Shown: positions 53,299 to 63,482, counted from the stretch's first letter. The stretch is 64,000 bases of DNA from Verrucomicrobiota bacterium (GCA_021772615.1 JAJFLQ010000048.1:84057-148056), one strand, 5' to 3'. Program-made: numbers and translations. The notes: generated by a model from the sequence alone, not told the origin.

Positions 53299-54087
53299 AT
53301 GTTGTATTTTTTCATGGTAGTATGTTCGGCGTTGATGCTGTACGGACACATACAGTATCGCGTAAAAAATGCGGTTTGGGGCCGACCACTGGCCGGCGGA
53401 ATGGGCGTGTTCACCATTATTCTTGCGATCGCGAAGATTGTTGCGATAGTGAACGAACCGCACGAGCAACAAGTTCGTATCCTCGACAAGGAGCGGGGTT
53501 ATGTCTACGCAACGATGCAGTATATCGGCGACTACCTCTCGGTTCAATACCCCGAACATCGCATCCTCCTGATCGCACAGCCGGTTACCGAGCAGAACAA
53601 AGAACGCCATGAACTGATGATCGACGGCCTTGAGAAAGGCTTGAACGACAACTTGCAGATTCTCGCCGTCGAAACGCCGAGTCCGCTGAACTTTGACAGC
53701 GGCAGCGACCTTGATTACATCTTTGATGCCGAATTGTTTGACCGAATGGTCAAACTCCATCCCGAGTGCAATATGGTTGTGAGCCTGATCGGCATGCCGG
53801 CGGACATAAGAAAGATGAGATTTTGGTCGCTTGAACCGGAAGAACGCCCGAAGCTGGTGGTGGCCTACGGGAGTATCCGGGAACTGCAGAGCGCGATAAA
53901 AATGGGATTTGTGTCTGCGGCCGTCACGCACAACTGGAATTACAAACACAGCCTGTCGGAGCCATTACCGGAAAACTTCAAGGACGCTTTTGAGCGCCGA
54001 TTTATCCTGGTCGACCGTCGCAATATCGATCAGATAGCCGCCGAATTTCCCACGCTATTCGTCAAGGAAGAAGAGGAAGACGAATAA
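53299..54087 (+). CDS. membrane-anchored protein with substrate-binding-like domain, unknown
   Basis: 262 residues from the ATG at 53299; a longer frame opens upstream. Two N-terminal membrane helices (MLYFFMVVCSALMLYG and a segment near GVFTIILAIAKIVAIV) precede a ~200-residue alpha/beta domain (HRILLIAQPVTEQNKERHELMIDGLEKGL, MVVSLIGMPADIR, VVAYGSIRELQSAIKMGFVSAAVTHN). The alternation of strands and helices recalls periplasmic binding folds, but no family was identified. An acidic tail ends the protein. Confidence 0.65.
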   Translation: MLYFFMVVCSALMLYGHIQYRVKNAVWGRPLAGGMGVFTIILAIAKIVAIVNEPHEQQVRILDKERGYVYATMQYIGDYLSVQYPEHRILLIAQPVTEQNKERHELMIDGLEKGLNDNLQILAVETPSPLNFDSGSDLDYIFDAELFDRMVKLHPECNMVVSLIGMPADIRKMRFWSLEPEERPKLVVAYGSIRELQSAIKMGFVSAAVTHNWNYKHSLSEPLPENFKDAFERRFILVDRRNIDQIAAEFPTLFVKEEEEDE

Positions 54088-54156
54088 TAGCGTGCTCTTG
54101 TCGCTCGGGTTCAGCGTTGCACGATCGGGAACGATCTCGGCTATCGGGAGCCGAGG

Positions 54157-56478
54157 TCAGGATCCGAAATCGAGACGTACTTTCGGGAACGCCTTAAGAT
54201 ACCACAGCATGTAAACCGAGAAATCGTCTTCATCCTGTTCAATGCCAAGTCCGGCCACCCAGCAATGGAGATGACGTGTAAGCTCGTAACGCTGCCGACC
54301 GACTCGCCCTTTCTCCAGATCGAAAAAATACTGGCACCGCAACGATGTATCCGGCCCGAACGGTACGTTGAAATTCAGGTGCAGACTGTGGTTTCGCTGG
54401 TACCCAACGGGAATGAATCCGGTCGATAAAATCTGTGTCAGCTCACTGCCCATGGAATAGTTGTAGCGCGAGAGGTAGTCATCCCGGTACAGGTAGGAGA
54501 GGTTTAGATCCTTCAATCTGTCGCCTGTCAGGCTCAGCCCGGCGTTGAAAACGTTGACGTCACCGTCATCGGTATCGACCAGAATCTTTCCCCATAGGGC
54601 GATGTCCTCGGCGGGCTGAACCGAGATGATCGTACCGAAATCACCCGGTCGATCGCGCTCGTCGCCGGGATTCAGAAAAACGTCGTAAAAGTTCTCCATA
54701 TACCCTACACGAGTTGTGGCAGCACCGCGCCTGGTCTGGAAATGGTGCCTGCCGCCGAAACGAATGAAATGTACGTCATCGACACGGTCGATCTCGTCGA
54801 AGAAAAAAAGATTGTCGCTATCGACATTCGGGTCGGGAATAAACGTATAGTTAACATAGGGTTGGACGACATGACGCAACCCGTTTATTTTCAAACGCTT
54901 ATTCTCGAAATCCGTCCATTCCCTGGCACGCGTGAACCCAAGCTCCGCACCCAATTCGTAGGCCGTACGAAACTGATCACCGCCATCATCGTCGTAGTTT
55001 GTAACTGGATTCGCGTTGCTTGTGGTCGCTCGCGGATCGTCGGCCAGAAACACACTGTTGAGCTGTGATGCGGAAATGTCGCGCTTGCTGGTCCGCGAAT
55101 AGTATGTTAATGCAGCCCCAACCCGCGGCACGAGTCGCCATCCACTTACGGTAAATGGGGCGTAAAGAAAATTTCGTGTGTCGATGCGACTTGTTTCATA
55201 GTCCTCCGGATCCAGGAGACCGGCATTACGCGGCAGGTCAAGCTCCCGCCATCGCATGCGCAGCGACACCGCGGTAGATTCTGACTCGAGGTAGATTGGG
55301 TATCCCGCAACCTGAATGCGTGGCACGTTCAATCGCAGTTCGGGGAGACGCTCGACAACCGATTCGAAGTCATTCAGCCGCGGACGATACGTGAGAGACA
55401 ACGTGAAGCGATCACCCTCCCAGGTCGCATCCGCGAAACTCACGGGTTGAGGATTGTTCCTGAAATCGCGTTCGAAGAATTCGAATAAGATGTTGTTATC
55501 ACTGAAATGGTCTGCATTTACCGTGAGTCGAAGTCGATTGCCGGGATTCGATCGGTGCGCGAGTTTGAGCCTGTACCGTTCGTTGTCGACCTTGAAGCGG
55601 CCGTTGAATTCCTCGTTGCCGACCTCGGTGTCGGAAATAGGATCGCGGTCATCCATTGCGTACGCCGACACGATCGTCTGGGATCGACTGGTAGTGATTC
55701 CTGTCTCGTTCTTCACCGCGAAGCCTCGTTTCGTGCGGTATATGACGCCGGCTTCGTTCCGCACGGCATCGCTGATGTCCCATTCCTTGCTGATGTCGAG
55801 AAAGAACCCCATATCGTCTTCGTAACCCGCCGACAGATGAAAACCGCCGATGTCGTTGTCCAAACTTCCCCACACAACGGGCAGGAAAAATACCGGAACG
55901 CCCATGACGCGATAGGTGACATCATAGGCGTGGAAGCTTCCGTCACCATGGTAAACGAGCCGGCGGCATTGCATCCGCCAGTGGTCGCTGCCGTCAACCA
56001 GATAGTCGCATGTCGAGATGGCCATATCATTGGACTCGAACGAGCCGTCACTGGTGCGTTCGCCCGACGCACCCACGATGTACCAGGGTGCGATCGAAGA
56101 CTGAAAATGCCCAAAGTCGAATTGCCTGGTTTTAAGGTTGCCGGCGACCTCTTCCCCTTGCCAACTGAAACCGTCGTACGTCAGTGTTACCTCTCCCCGC
56201 GCTTCGAAATCGTGAGATGCCGTATTGGCACGGATTTCATCGGCGGTGACGACAATATCATGATACCGAATTTCAACGTTGCCGCGTCCGATAAACACAG
56301 ACTCGTCCTGGAGAAACTCGAGCGAATCTGCAGCGGCATCAATATCCGGTGTGTGTGCCGGCGACGTCGCGGTGGTAGGGGAAACGCCAATACCAGGCGC
56401 CAGGAAAATGAGGGCGATGAACGTGAACCGCGCGTAGAGGATCTCACAACGATGAATGATGGACATGACGTGCTTCAT
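54157..56478 (-). CDS. lptD: LPS-assembly protein LptD-like outer-membrane barrel
   Basis: 773 residues. After a signal-like N-terminus, an OstA/LptA-type beta-jellyroll is seen (ADSLEFLQDESVFIGRGNVEIRYHD...ADEIRANTASHDFEARGEVTL), followed by the large OstA_C barrel, for example DDMGFFLDISKEWDISDAV, and the C-terminal strand region GLGIEQDEDDFSVYMLWYLKAFPKV. Cysteine pairs (STCDYL...MQC; RCQYFF...HLHCW) could form the LptD disulfides. It inserts LPS in the outer leaflet, matching the lpx genes upstream. No lptE gene was recognised nearby. Confidence 0.88.
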   Translation of the reverse strand: MKHVMSIIHRCEILYARFTFIALIFLAPGIGVSPTTATSPAHTPDIDAAADSLEFLQDESVFIGRGNVEIRYHDIVVTADEIRANTASHDFEARGEVTLTYDGFSWQGEEVAGNLKTRQFDFGHFQSSIAPWYIVGASGERTSDGSFESNDMAISTCDYLVDGSDHWRMQCRRLVYHGDGSFHAYDVTYRVMGVPVFFLPVVWGSLDNDIGGFHLSAGYEDDMGFFLDISKEWDISDAVRNEAGVIYRTKRGFAVKNETGITTSRSQTIVSAYAMDDRDPISDTEVGNEEFNGRFKVDNERYRLKLAHRSNPGNRLRLTVNADHFSDNNILFEFFERDFRNNPQPVSFADATWEGDRFTLSLTYRPRLNDFESVVERLPELRLNVPRIQVAGYPIYLESESTAVSLRMRWRELDLPRNAGLLDPEDYETSRIDTRNFLYAPFTVSGWRLVPRVGAALTYYSRTSKRDISASQLNSVFLADDPRATTSNANPVTNYDDDGGDQFRTAYELGAELGFTRAREWTDFENKRLKINGLRHVVQPYVNYTFIPDPNVDSDNLFFFDEIDRVDDVHFIRFGGRHHFQTRRGAATTRVGYMENFYDVFLNPGDERDRPGDFGTIISVQPAEDIALWGKILVDTDDGDVNVFNAGLSLTGDRLKDLNLSYLYRDDYLSRYNYSMGSELTQILSTGFIPVGYQRNHSLHLNFNVPFGPDTSLRCQYFFDLEKGRVGRQRYELTRHLHCWVAGLGIEQDEDDFSVYMLWYLKAFPKVRLDFGS

Positions 56479-56739
56479 TGGTTAGCTGCGTTTAGTCGGC
56501 GCCGACGGACGATAGTGTGTACCCCACCGGTTTCCAGAAAGTCAGCCGGCAGGTCCTGTGTCGAGATAGGACCGTGACGGGTAGGGAAAAGTAAAAGAGC
56601 GTGGAAAATTTACAAACCGGGGAGAAGGAAATCACAAAATCGATGCTCGTGGGGACAATGGTATTCTGCTGGCGGCAGAGGCGAGACGGAACCACAAACA
56701 GGGCTGCAGTGCCGATTTTCGGTGTCGTACGGACTGCGA

Positions 56740-57678
56740 CTATTTCTTTGCCAGCAGCAACACGATCACGGCCAGCAACACAACAATGACCGCCGCGGCG
56801 CCGATTATGATGGGCAAATTCTTGTTGCCGCCGGCCGCCGGCGTCTCGTCCGCTGCTTCTTCTACCGGTGCGGCTTCGTCCGCGTTCGCAACGGGATCGG
56901 CGGCAACCTGTGCCGGTGCATGTGCGGGAGCAGCTGTGCCGGGTTTGTATGGCGGTGTGCCGGGCGGCTTAATCACAAATTCGATGCTGCACTCCGGGCA
57001 CTCAGCTTCCATCCCGTAAAAATCCGGTGAGATCTCGAAGCGCTCATTGCATTTCGGACAACCCACATCGCTTTCTGTCGCAACGGAATAGGGCTTTTCC
57101 GGCTCTGCAGCGGGTGCCGCGGCGGCCCCGCTTGCGCCAGGTCGCGTCCGTTGTGAGCGTTGCTCACGCTGAGGACGGCGTGTGCCGCGTTTGCGCTGCA
57201 TCATCCCCATGCCTTCGCGAGACAGTAGAACCGTGCCCGTAACGCCGTATTCGTGGGCACCGGAATCGACCTGGATGCCGCTCGCAGTCGTCTTATTGTC
57301 TTCCGCTTCAGATGCGGCGGCTGCCGCACCGCCGCCGGATGCTTTATCGGGAGCTGGTGTGCCGGGAGGACGGATAACGAAAACCTTCTTGCAGGATGGA
57401 CATTCAGTTACTGTATTGTAGAAATCAGGCGAAATCTCGAATTGCTCGTTGCACGACGGACAGCCGACGCCGTCCTTTGTCGCCACCGAGTATGGCATCT
57501 TCGCGACTTCCGCTGCCGGTGGCGCGGCCTTTTTTTCGGGTGGCGGCGGCGCTTTCTCCTTGCGACTTCCAAGCCCCATGCTCTTTCTCGACAACGTTAC
57601 CGTGCCGGTGACGCCGTAATTATTGGGGCTGCTGTCAACCTGAATACCACTTGTAGTTCGTTTAGGAGGCTCACTCAT
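56740..57678 (-). CDS. tail-anchored protein with duplicated MJ0042-type zinc ribbons
   Basis: 312 residues. Two similar halves: TTSGIQVDSSPNNYGVTGTV...CPSCNEQFEISPDFYNTVTECPSC and TTASGIQVDSGAHEYGVTGTV...CPKCNERFEISPDFYGMEAECPEC. Each has an MJ0042-like ribbon ending with FVIRPPG/FVIKPPG. A C-terminal helix (IIIGAAAVIVVLLAVIVLLLA) is a tail anchor. Function unknown. It is divergent from the ExbB-ExbD-TonB operon. Confidence 0.75.
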   Translation of the reverse strand: MSEPPKRTTSGIQVDSSPNNYGVTGTVTLSRKSMGLGSRKEKAPPPPEKKAAPPAAEVAKMPYSVATKDGVGCPSCNEQFEISPDFYNTVTECPSCKKVFVIRPPGTPAPDKASGGGAAAAASEAEDNKTTASGIQVDSGAHEYGVTGTVLLSREGMGMMQRKRGTRRPQREQRSQRTRPGASGAAAAPAAEPEKPYSVATESDVGCPKCNERFEISPDFYGMEAECPECSIEFVIKPPGTPPYKPGTAAPAHAPAQVAADPVANADEAAPVEEAADETPAAGGNKNLPIIIGAAAVIVVLLAVIVLLLAKK

Positions 57679-57926
57679 GGGTCAATTTCCCCTCTCGTAC
57701 CACAAATTTCAAGAAAATTTCCGGAAAGGTACCACAAATCCCTTCACAATCAAGTATTATAGTAGCGTTATAGACGGATCGCAATTCCTCTTCGATTTTT
57801 AAGGTGCTCGCCAACGCCCGCGCTCCGTCGCTTGTTTAGCCGATCCAGGTCACAGATCTGTGACGGATTCATCTGCGTTATAACCAGGCAATTCGAACGC
57901 CGCAACGATATCGACGCCATCATCCC

Positions 57927-58640
57927 ATGTTCTATCTCGCAACCGCATCGCCTTTTTTCGCCTTCGAGCAGAGCGATCTCTTTGGCCGCTTTGTCGTTAT
58001 CATCCTCGCCCTCTTGTCGGTCACCGCCTGGACCATCATAATCGAAAAATGGATTTTCCTGCGCCAGGCGTTTCATGCATACCGAAACTGCCTGAGTATC
58101 CTGAACAACAACGCCACCCCGAAGAACGTTGTCGGCAATCTACACCAATTCGCTGGCCCGCTCCGGAATGTATTGGATTCGGGGTTGCGGAAAACGGCTG
58201 CGTTACAGCAGATTTCGGTAGAGCAATTGGTCGCTGGATTCAACTCTGGAACCACGGTGAAGTCGATGTCCGACACTGAACTGGAGCTGGTGGCGGCTGC
58301 GTTTGAAGAGGCCGTCGACGACGAGGTGATGGCGATGGAGGAAAATCTTAACTTTCTCGGGTCGATTGTGAGTTCCAGTCCATTTCTCGGATTGCTTGGC
58401 ACGGTGTGGGGGGTAATGATGGCGTTCACAGGTATGGCGCTTAAAGGCAAGGCGGATATTAATGCCATCGCGCCTGGTGTAAGCGGCGCGTTGCTCACAA
58501 CAGTGGTGGCGCTGCTTGTCGCGATTCCCGCGCTGATCGGCTACAATCAGCTTTCCGGCTCGGTGCGGGTGCTGACGATCAAGATTGACCATTTCTCCGA
58601 CACATTCGTCAAGCAGCTAAAATCCAGCTTTCATCAATGA
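57927..58640 (+). CDS. MotA/TolQ/ExbB proton-channel family protein
   Basis: 237 residues with three membrane helices: ~14-35, ~128-150 and ~175-195. The family block is SSPFLGLLGTVWGVMMAF and GVSGALLTTVVALLVAIPAL, with the conserved polar residues of the proton path. With ExbD it powers TonB or TolA using the proton motive force. It is the first gene of a three-gene operon; ExbB versus TolQ cannot be separated on sequence alone. Confidence 0.9.
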   Translation: MFYLATASPFFAFEQSDLFGRFVVIILALLSVTAWTIIIEKWIFLRQAFHAYRNCLSILNNNATPKNVVGNLHQFAGPLRNVLDSGLRKTAALQQISVEQLVAGFNSGTTVKSMSDTELELVAAAFEEAVDDEVMAMEENLNFLGSIVSSSPFLGLLGTVWGVMMAFTGMALKGKADINAIAPGVSGALLTTVVALLVAIPALIGYNQLSGSVRVLTIKIDHFSDTFVKQLKSSFHQ

Positions 58641-59047
58641 GCCGCTACCGCGCCACCAGCCCGCGCCACACCTTCAACAAGCCGGACGTCACGCCATTGG
58701 TTGATCTCACGTTCCTGTTGCTCATTGTTTTCATGATTACGGCGCCGGCACTCGAGTATTCCCTCGATATCGCCCCTCCGGAATTGGATGCCGAATCGAT
58801 AGAAGAGGTCGAACACAGGATCGTCAATCTGGATAAGAGCGGCAGCATTTTCCTCAATGATGAAAAGGTAACCCTGCCTGAGCTGCAGTCGCGGTTGATT
58901 GCGATCGCACAGAAAAACAGGTCGATTCAGATTTATATCAGAGCGGATGCGTCACGTCTGTACGGTGACGTCATTGACGTGATGAAGTTGGTCCGGCAGA
59001 TTGGTATCAGCGACGTCTCGCTTGTAACCCAGGCTGAAAATGAGTAG
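58637..59047 (+). CDS. ExbD/TolR family protein
   Basis: 136 residues. One N-terminal membrane helix begins with NKPDVTPLVDLTFLLLIVFMITAP, where the Asp residue in PLVDL is the channel proton-carrying residue. The periplasmic domain ends in RADASRLYGDVIDVMKLVRQIGISDVSLVTQ, the ExbD/TolR fold. It overlaps the ExbB-like stop (ATGA) and the next start. Confidence 0.92.
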   Translation: MSRYRATSPRHTFNKPDVTPLVDLTFLLLIVFMITAPALEYSLDIAPPELDAESIEEVEHRIVNLDKSGSIFLNDEKVTLPELQSRLIAIAQKNRSIQIYIRADASRLYGDVIDVMKLVRQIGISDVSLVTQAENE

Positions 59048-59948
59048 GTCGATGCAGGCGTTGAACCCAACTTTGGCACGGAAGTCTGCGCGGCGACTTC
59101 GGCTATTCGCAAAAGTAACGGCGGCCCATCTGGGTGTCGTTGCCGCGCTGTATCTAGCCTTCCAGCTGCCGTCGTGCAGCCCGAAACCCACCGAGATCAC
59201 CAAAGTGAAGATTGTGACGGCAAGCGAGGCAATCGCCGTATCGCCGGCGCCACCGTTGCTGCGCCCCCCCGAACCGAAGCCACGTAGCCAGACTCCTGAA
59301 CCACCGAAGCCGCCCGAACCGAAGCCGCCCGATCCGAAGCCGAAGAGACACAGTCCGGAATTGCCGAAGCCGCCATCGCCAATGCCGCCGGAACCGAAGC
59401 CGACTCCGTCGACAAAAACGATAGCGCCGAAGGTGGCAGCAAAGACGGAGCCCACGCCGAAGCCGCCCAAACCGGTCACGAGCGTACCAGAAAAGAGCTA
59501 CCGTACGCCGGAGGAAATCCGGCAATCCGGAAAATTGACAAAAAGCACGCCTGCACCCACACCGAAACCACGGGTAAGACGTGAGTTCGATGAATCTGGG
59601 TTTAAAGAGAAATTGGCGAGCGCCAACCCGGTCCTGGATATCGCATCAACAGCAGCCGCGGCGGGCAACGATGCCTATATCGAGGTCATTATGAGCGAAC
59701 TATACAGGCTCTGGGACCAACCGAACCGCGCTGAGGTTGGCAGTACCAATCCATCGGTTACGCTTCGGATAAAGATTGCACGTAGCGGCAGCATCCTGGC
59801 AAAAACCGTGATAACTCCCAGCGGGCGGCCGTCGATGGACAACTCGGTGACGCGGCTGCTGCAAAAGCTGCAGCAGTTCCCACCGTTTCCGCAAGACGTG
59901 ACAGATACGTTCCTGGAAACGGACGTCGTACTCAAACTCAGAGATTGA
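59040..59948 (+). CDS. TonB/TolA-like energy transducer
   Basis: 302 residues. An N-terminal membrane helix (~24-42), then a long Pro/Lys-rich spacer with PEPKPP repeats (~70-180), then a C-terminal domain (~200-302): YIEVIMSELYRLWDQPNRAEVG, TLRIKIARSGSILAKTVITPSG and LLQKLQQFPPFPQDV, typical TonB/TolA C fold. It should span the periplasm and push the 35-kb TonB-dependent receptor. The first eight bases overlap the ExbD-like stop. Confidence 0.9.
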   Translation: MSRSMQALNPTLARKSARRLRLFAKVTAAHLGVVAALYLAFQLPSCSPKPTEITKVKIVTASEAIAVSPAPPLLRPPEPKPRSQTPEPPKPPEPKPPDPKPKRHSPELPKPPSPMPPEPKPTPSTKTIAPKVAAKTEPTPKPPKPVTSVPEKSYRTPEEIRQSGKLTKSTPAPTPKPRVRREFDESGFKEKLASANPVLDIASTAAAAGNDAYIEVIMSELYRLWDQPNRAEVGSTNPSVTLRIKIARSGSILAKTVITPSGRPSMDNSVTRLLQKLQQFPPFPQDVTDTFLETDVVLKLRD

Positions 59949-59998
59949 TCGGGCGGGCATTTTCCAATGGGCGTTCAATGCCGTAAATCTGGAGTAAC

Positions 59999-61927
59999 AT
60001 GGTTGCGCTAGACCATTCGCATGAGGCAAGGAATGATGGGCCCGACGAGCGCGAGCGGATCCTGGCGATCTCAGGGCTGACCGTCTCATTTGATACCGGC
60101 GCCAATCGCCGTGTAATCGCGGTCAACGACGTTGATATCACAATCCGAAGCGGTGAAGCCGTAGCAATCGTCGGCGAGAGCGGCTGCGGCAAGAGCACAT
60201 TGGCTCTGAGCATCCTGCGGCTGCTGGATAAGCGTGTTTCTACCACAACAGGCCGTATCGAATTCGACGGCGAAGATCTTGCAACCTGCTCGGCGCGCAG
60301 AATCCGTTCGATCCGGGCACGGGGAATCTCGATGATATTTCAGGATCCGCTGTCGAGCCTGAATCCGTATATGACGGTGGGCGCGCAGATCGAGGAGCCC
60401 CTGCGCCGCCACCTCGGCCTGAGTCGGCAACACGCACGGCAGCGCACTGCGGAACTTCTCGAATCGGTAGGTATAGACGACGCCGCCGCGCGTGCACGAA
60501 GCTACCCGCACGCGTTTTCAGGCGGTATGCGGCAACGCGCCATGATCGCTGCGGCGCTGTCATGCGACCCTCGATTGCTGATTGCGGATGAGCCAACTAC
60601 GGCGTTGGACGTGACCGTTCAGGCCCAGGTACTGCGCCTGATCAAACAACAGCTCGACCACCGTCGCATGAGTCTGGTACTTATCACACACGATCTCGGT
60701 GTGGTGGCCGGATTGTGCGATCGCGTTATCGTGATGTATGCCGGGCAGGTCGTCGAGGAAGCCGCAGCGGTCGATATATTCCAGCGTCCAGCGCACCCCT
60801 ATACGCGGGCGCTGCTGAAGTCGATTCCGCGGCTTGACGGACCGCGGGAGGAAGCATTGTATTCGATTTCCGGACACCCGCCGGATCTGACGTCGATGCC
60901 GCAGCGAGAATGCACTTTCGCGCCCCGTTGTGATGTTTCCGTGCCGTCATGCCGAAGTCAATCACCGCCGTTGCGGAGGGATCGCTCAGGGCGGCGGCAC
61001 CGGTGTCTGTTTGCATTTGAGAGCGCCGATCACGGCGTCGTGCCCGCATCGGCTGAAACCTCGGAACGCATACCGCCGCCGCACCACGAACACGTTCAAC
61101 CGCAGAAAACGATTTTGCGGATACGGGACGTGCGGGTTCAGTTCCACGATGACCGGTTCTTCCCGATCGGGCGACGGAGCGTCACCAACGCGGTCGATGG
61201 CGTCGACCTCGACATCTATCAAGGGGAAATCCTCGGCCTTGTCGGCGAGAGCGGTTGCGGCAAGTCCACATTGGCACGGGCCATCGTTCGCCTCATCCGA
61301 CCGCAGTCCGGCAGCGTCGTCTACCATGACGACGAACTCGATTTGTCGAGACGCACGGAGCTGCGGCGACTCCGTCGCGATGTGCAGTTTATTTTCCAGG
61401 ATCCGTATACGTGCCTGAACCCGCGATTTCAGGCATGGGACATTATCGCCGAGCCGCTGATCAACTATCGCATCGCCGATCGGGCAAAGGCCCGCGAACG
61501 TGCCTGCGAGTACATGCAGGCGGTGGGATTGGATCCCAAACTGCGGCATCGTTACCCGCATGAGTTTTCTGGTGGCCAGCGGCAAAGAATCGGCATCGCA
61601 CGGGCGATGGTTGTCCAGCCGCGCGTCATACTCTGCGACGAACCAGTCAGCAGCCTGGACGTGTCGATTCAAGCGCAAATCCTCAATCTGCTGCTCGAAC
61701 TGAAGCGGCGTCACGACCTGACATTGCTGTTGATTTCCCATGATCTTGCGGTGGTCCGCCATGTGTCCGACCGCGTAGCGATCATGAGCCAGGGGCGTAT
61801 TCTCGAATGCACGGAAACGGAGCGGCTGTTTACGGCCGGACCACAATCGGCTTACGGACGTACCCTGTTGGCGTCGGTACCAATACCCGATCCGGGTGTT
61901 GCCCGGCGGCAACTCGCATGCGGGTAG
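59999..61927 (+). CDS. fused double ATP-binding protein of peptide/nickel (Opp/Dpp) ABC transporter
   Basis: 642 residues with two complete ABC domains. Domain 1 (~10-330): GESGCGKSTLALSI, signature YPHAFSGGMRQR, Walker B LLIADEPTT, and the cysteine tail CTFAPRC...PSC. Domain 2 (~370-640): GESGCGKSTLARAI, FSGGQRQRIGIARAM, VILCDEPVSSLDVS. The fusion is the DppD-DppF/OppD-OppF pair in one chain. No permease or binding-protein gene is present. Its 3' end overlaps the Mur ligase start. Confidence 0.95.
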   Translation: MVALDHSHEARNDGPDERERILAISGLTVSFDTGANRRVIAVNDVDITIRSGEAVAIVGESGCGKSTLALSILRLLDKRVSTTTGRIEFDGEDLATCSARRIRSIRARGISMIFQDPLSSLNPYMTVGAQIEEPLRRHLGLSRQHARQRTAELLESVGIDDAAARARSYPHAFSGGMRQRAMIAAALSCDPRLLIADEPTTALDVTVQAQVLRLIKQQLDHRRMSLVLITHDLGVVAGLCDRVIVMYAGQVVEEAAAVDIFQRPAHPYTRALLKSIPRLDGPREEALYSISGHPPDLTSMPQRECTFAPRCDVSVPSCRSQSPPLRRDRSGRRHRCLFAFESADHGVVPASAETSERIPPPHHEHVQPQKTILRIRDVRVQFHDDRFFPIGRRSVTNAVDGVDLDIYQGEILGLVGESGCGKSTLARAIVRLIRPQSGSVVYHDDELDLSRRTELRRLRRDVQFIFQDPYTCLNPRFQAWDIIAEPLINYRIADRAKARERACEYMQAVGLDPKLRHRYPHEFSGGQRQRIGIARAMVVQPRVILCDEPVSSLDVSIQAQILNLLLELKRRHDLTLLLISHDLAVVRHVSDRVAIMSQGRILECTETERLFTAGPQSAYGRTLLASVPIPDPGVARRQLACG

Positions 61928-63413
61928 AAACTCAAAATTGTTGAATAGAGGATTTCTTACGCCACGTGCACTACGAACTTCGTTGGGTAGAAAGCTGGAG
62001 TTGAACATCAAATCAAACACACTTTTCTTTTGCGGCATCGGCGGAAGCGGCATGAGTGCGATCGCCCAGATAATGGCCGCACGTGGAGACACCGTTCTCG
62101 GTTCCGATCGGGATTTTGACCGTAGTGTGAACCTGGCGTTGGCGGAGAAACTGCGGCGGCAGGGTATCCGCCTGGCTGCCCAGGATGGGAGTGGTGTGAA
62201 CCGTACGGTTCGGGAGCTCGTTGTATCGTCGGCGGTGGAGCCGGCCATACCCGATGTCAAAGCGGCTCTGGCCCTCGGGATTCCGGTAACGCACAGGGCC
62301 GAACTGCTCGCCCGTATCTTCAACAGCAGCGACGGCATAGCCGTCGGTGGTACAAGTGGCAAATCCACGGTCACAGGCATGATTGGACACATCCTATCCA
62401 GGTGCGACCGGCAACCAACGATTATCAATGGCGGCATCATGATCGATGCCGAGAACGAATCGGCGGTCGGCAATGCAGTCTGCGGTTCACCGGACGAGAT
62501 GGTGATAGAAGCCGATGAGAGCGACGGCTCGATTTCCGGTTACACACCAGGAATCGCAGTTGTTACCAATATCACAGAAGACCACATGCCGTTGGACCAG
62601 GTCAGGGCATTATTTGCAGGTTTTACCGCGGCGGCGAGCATAGGACTCGTATTGAATCTTGACTGCCCGGAAACGATGCATCTCGGGCACCTGCCGATGA
62701 AGCCTGCCACATTCAGTCTGAGCAAGCCCGATGCGGATTTTTTTGCCGACAATCTCGAGCTCACGGCGAGCGGCACACGCTTTACCGTAGGATCCGTGCC
62801 GTGCCATATTTCGCTCCTCGGACGACACAACGCGGCCAACGCATTAGCCGCATTGGCGGCCTGTTGCGCACGAGGCCTCGAGGTGCGGCAGTGTGCAGAA
62901 TCGCTCCGGGACTTCCGTGGCATTCGACGGCGGCTGCAGGCCGTGGGCCGTGTCGATCACGTGACGGTCTTTGACGATTTCGCTCACAATCCGGAGAAAA
63001 TCGCCGCGACGCTTACGACCCTGACGGCACACTATCCACGGCTTGCCGTCATGTACCAGCCCCACGGATTTGCCCCTACCCGGTTGGCATGGGACGGACT
63101 GGTCCGCGTCTTTTCCACCTCTTTACGCTCAACCGACTTCCTTGCGTTCCCGGACATACTCTATCTGGGCGGCACCGCCGACCAGACGATAAATACATCG
63201 GACCTCGCCGCAGCCGTCGCCCGGCACGGGATCCAGGCCCGACATTTCCCGACGCGTGCTGAAATCGCGGATTGGTTCATCCAACATCGTGACGAGGTCG
63301 ATGCCATGCTGGTCATGGGCGCCCGGGACGCGACGTTGCCCGGATTCGCCGCGTCACTTATCGATCGCCTTCCACGCGATGCTCACACCCCAAACACGAG
63401 CGCGAAGGCCTAG
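61896..63413 (+). CDS. Mur ligase family protein, probably UDP-N-acetylmuramate-L-alanine ligase (MurC) or Mpl
   Basis: 505 residues from the ATG at 61896, which overlaps the ABC gene by 32 bases; the first ~35 residues are weakly conserved and a later TTG start near 61940-62003 is possible. Motifs: FFCGIGGSGMSAIAQ (N-domain), GGTSGKSTVTGMI (P-loop), NGGIMID, VIEADESDGS and VFDDFAHNPEK. The opening and EADESDGSI are close to MurC, whereas coverage of pentapeptide recycling (Mpl) cannot be excluded. It ligates an amino acid or peptide to a UDP-MurNAc acid in wall synthesis or recycling. Confidence 0.85.
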   Translation: MLPGGNSHAGRNSKLLNRGFLTPRALRTSLGRKLELNIKSNTLFFCGIGGSGMSAIAQIMAARGDTVLGSDRDFDRSVNLALAEKLRRQGIRLAAQDGSGVNRTVRELVVSSAVEPAIPDVKAALALGIPVTHRAELLARIFNSSDGIAVGGTSGKSTVTGMIGHILSRCDRQPTIINGGIMIDAENESAVGNAVCGSPDEMVIEADESDGSISGYTPGIAVVTNITEDHMPLDQVRALFAGFTAAASIGLVLNLDCPETMHLGHLPMKPATFSLSKPDADFFADNLELTASGTRFTVGSVPCHISLLGRHNAANALAALAACCARGLEVRQCAESLRDFRGIRRRLQAVGRVDHVTVFDDFAHNPEKIAATLTTLTAHYPRLAVMYQPHGFAPTRLAWDGLVRVFSTSLRSTDFLAFPDILYLGGTADQTINTSDLAAAVARHGIQARHFPTRAEIADWFIQHRDEVDAMLVMGARDATLPGFAASLIDRLPRDAHTPNTSAKA

Positions 63414-63482
63414 CACGAGTCTACTCGAAAAGGGGAAATACTGTTTTGCCCTCGTTTCGAACGGCGTTCAGCACGGTCGATT

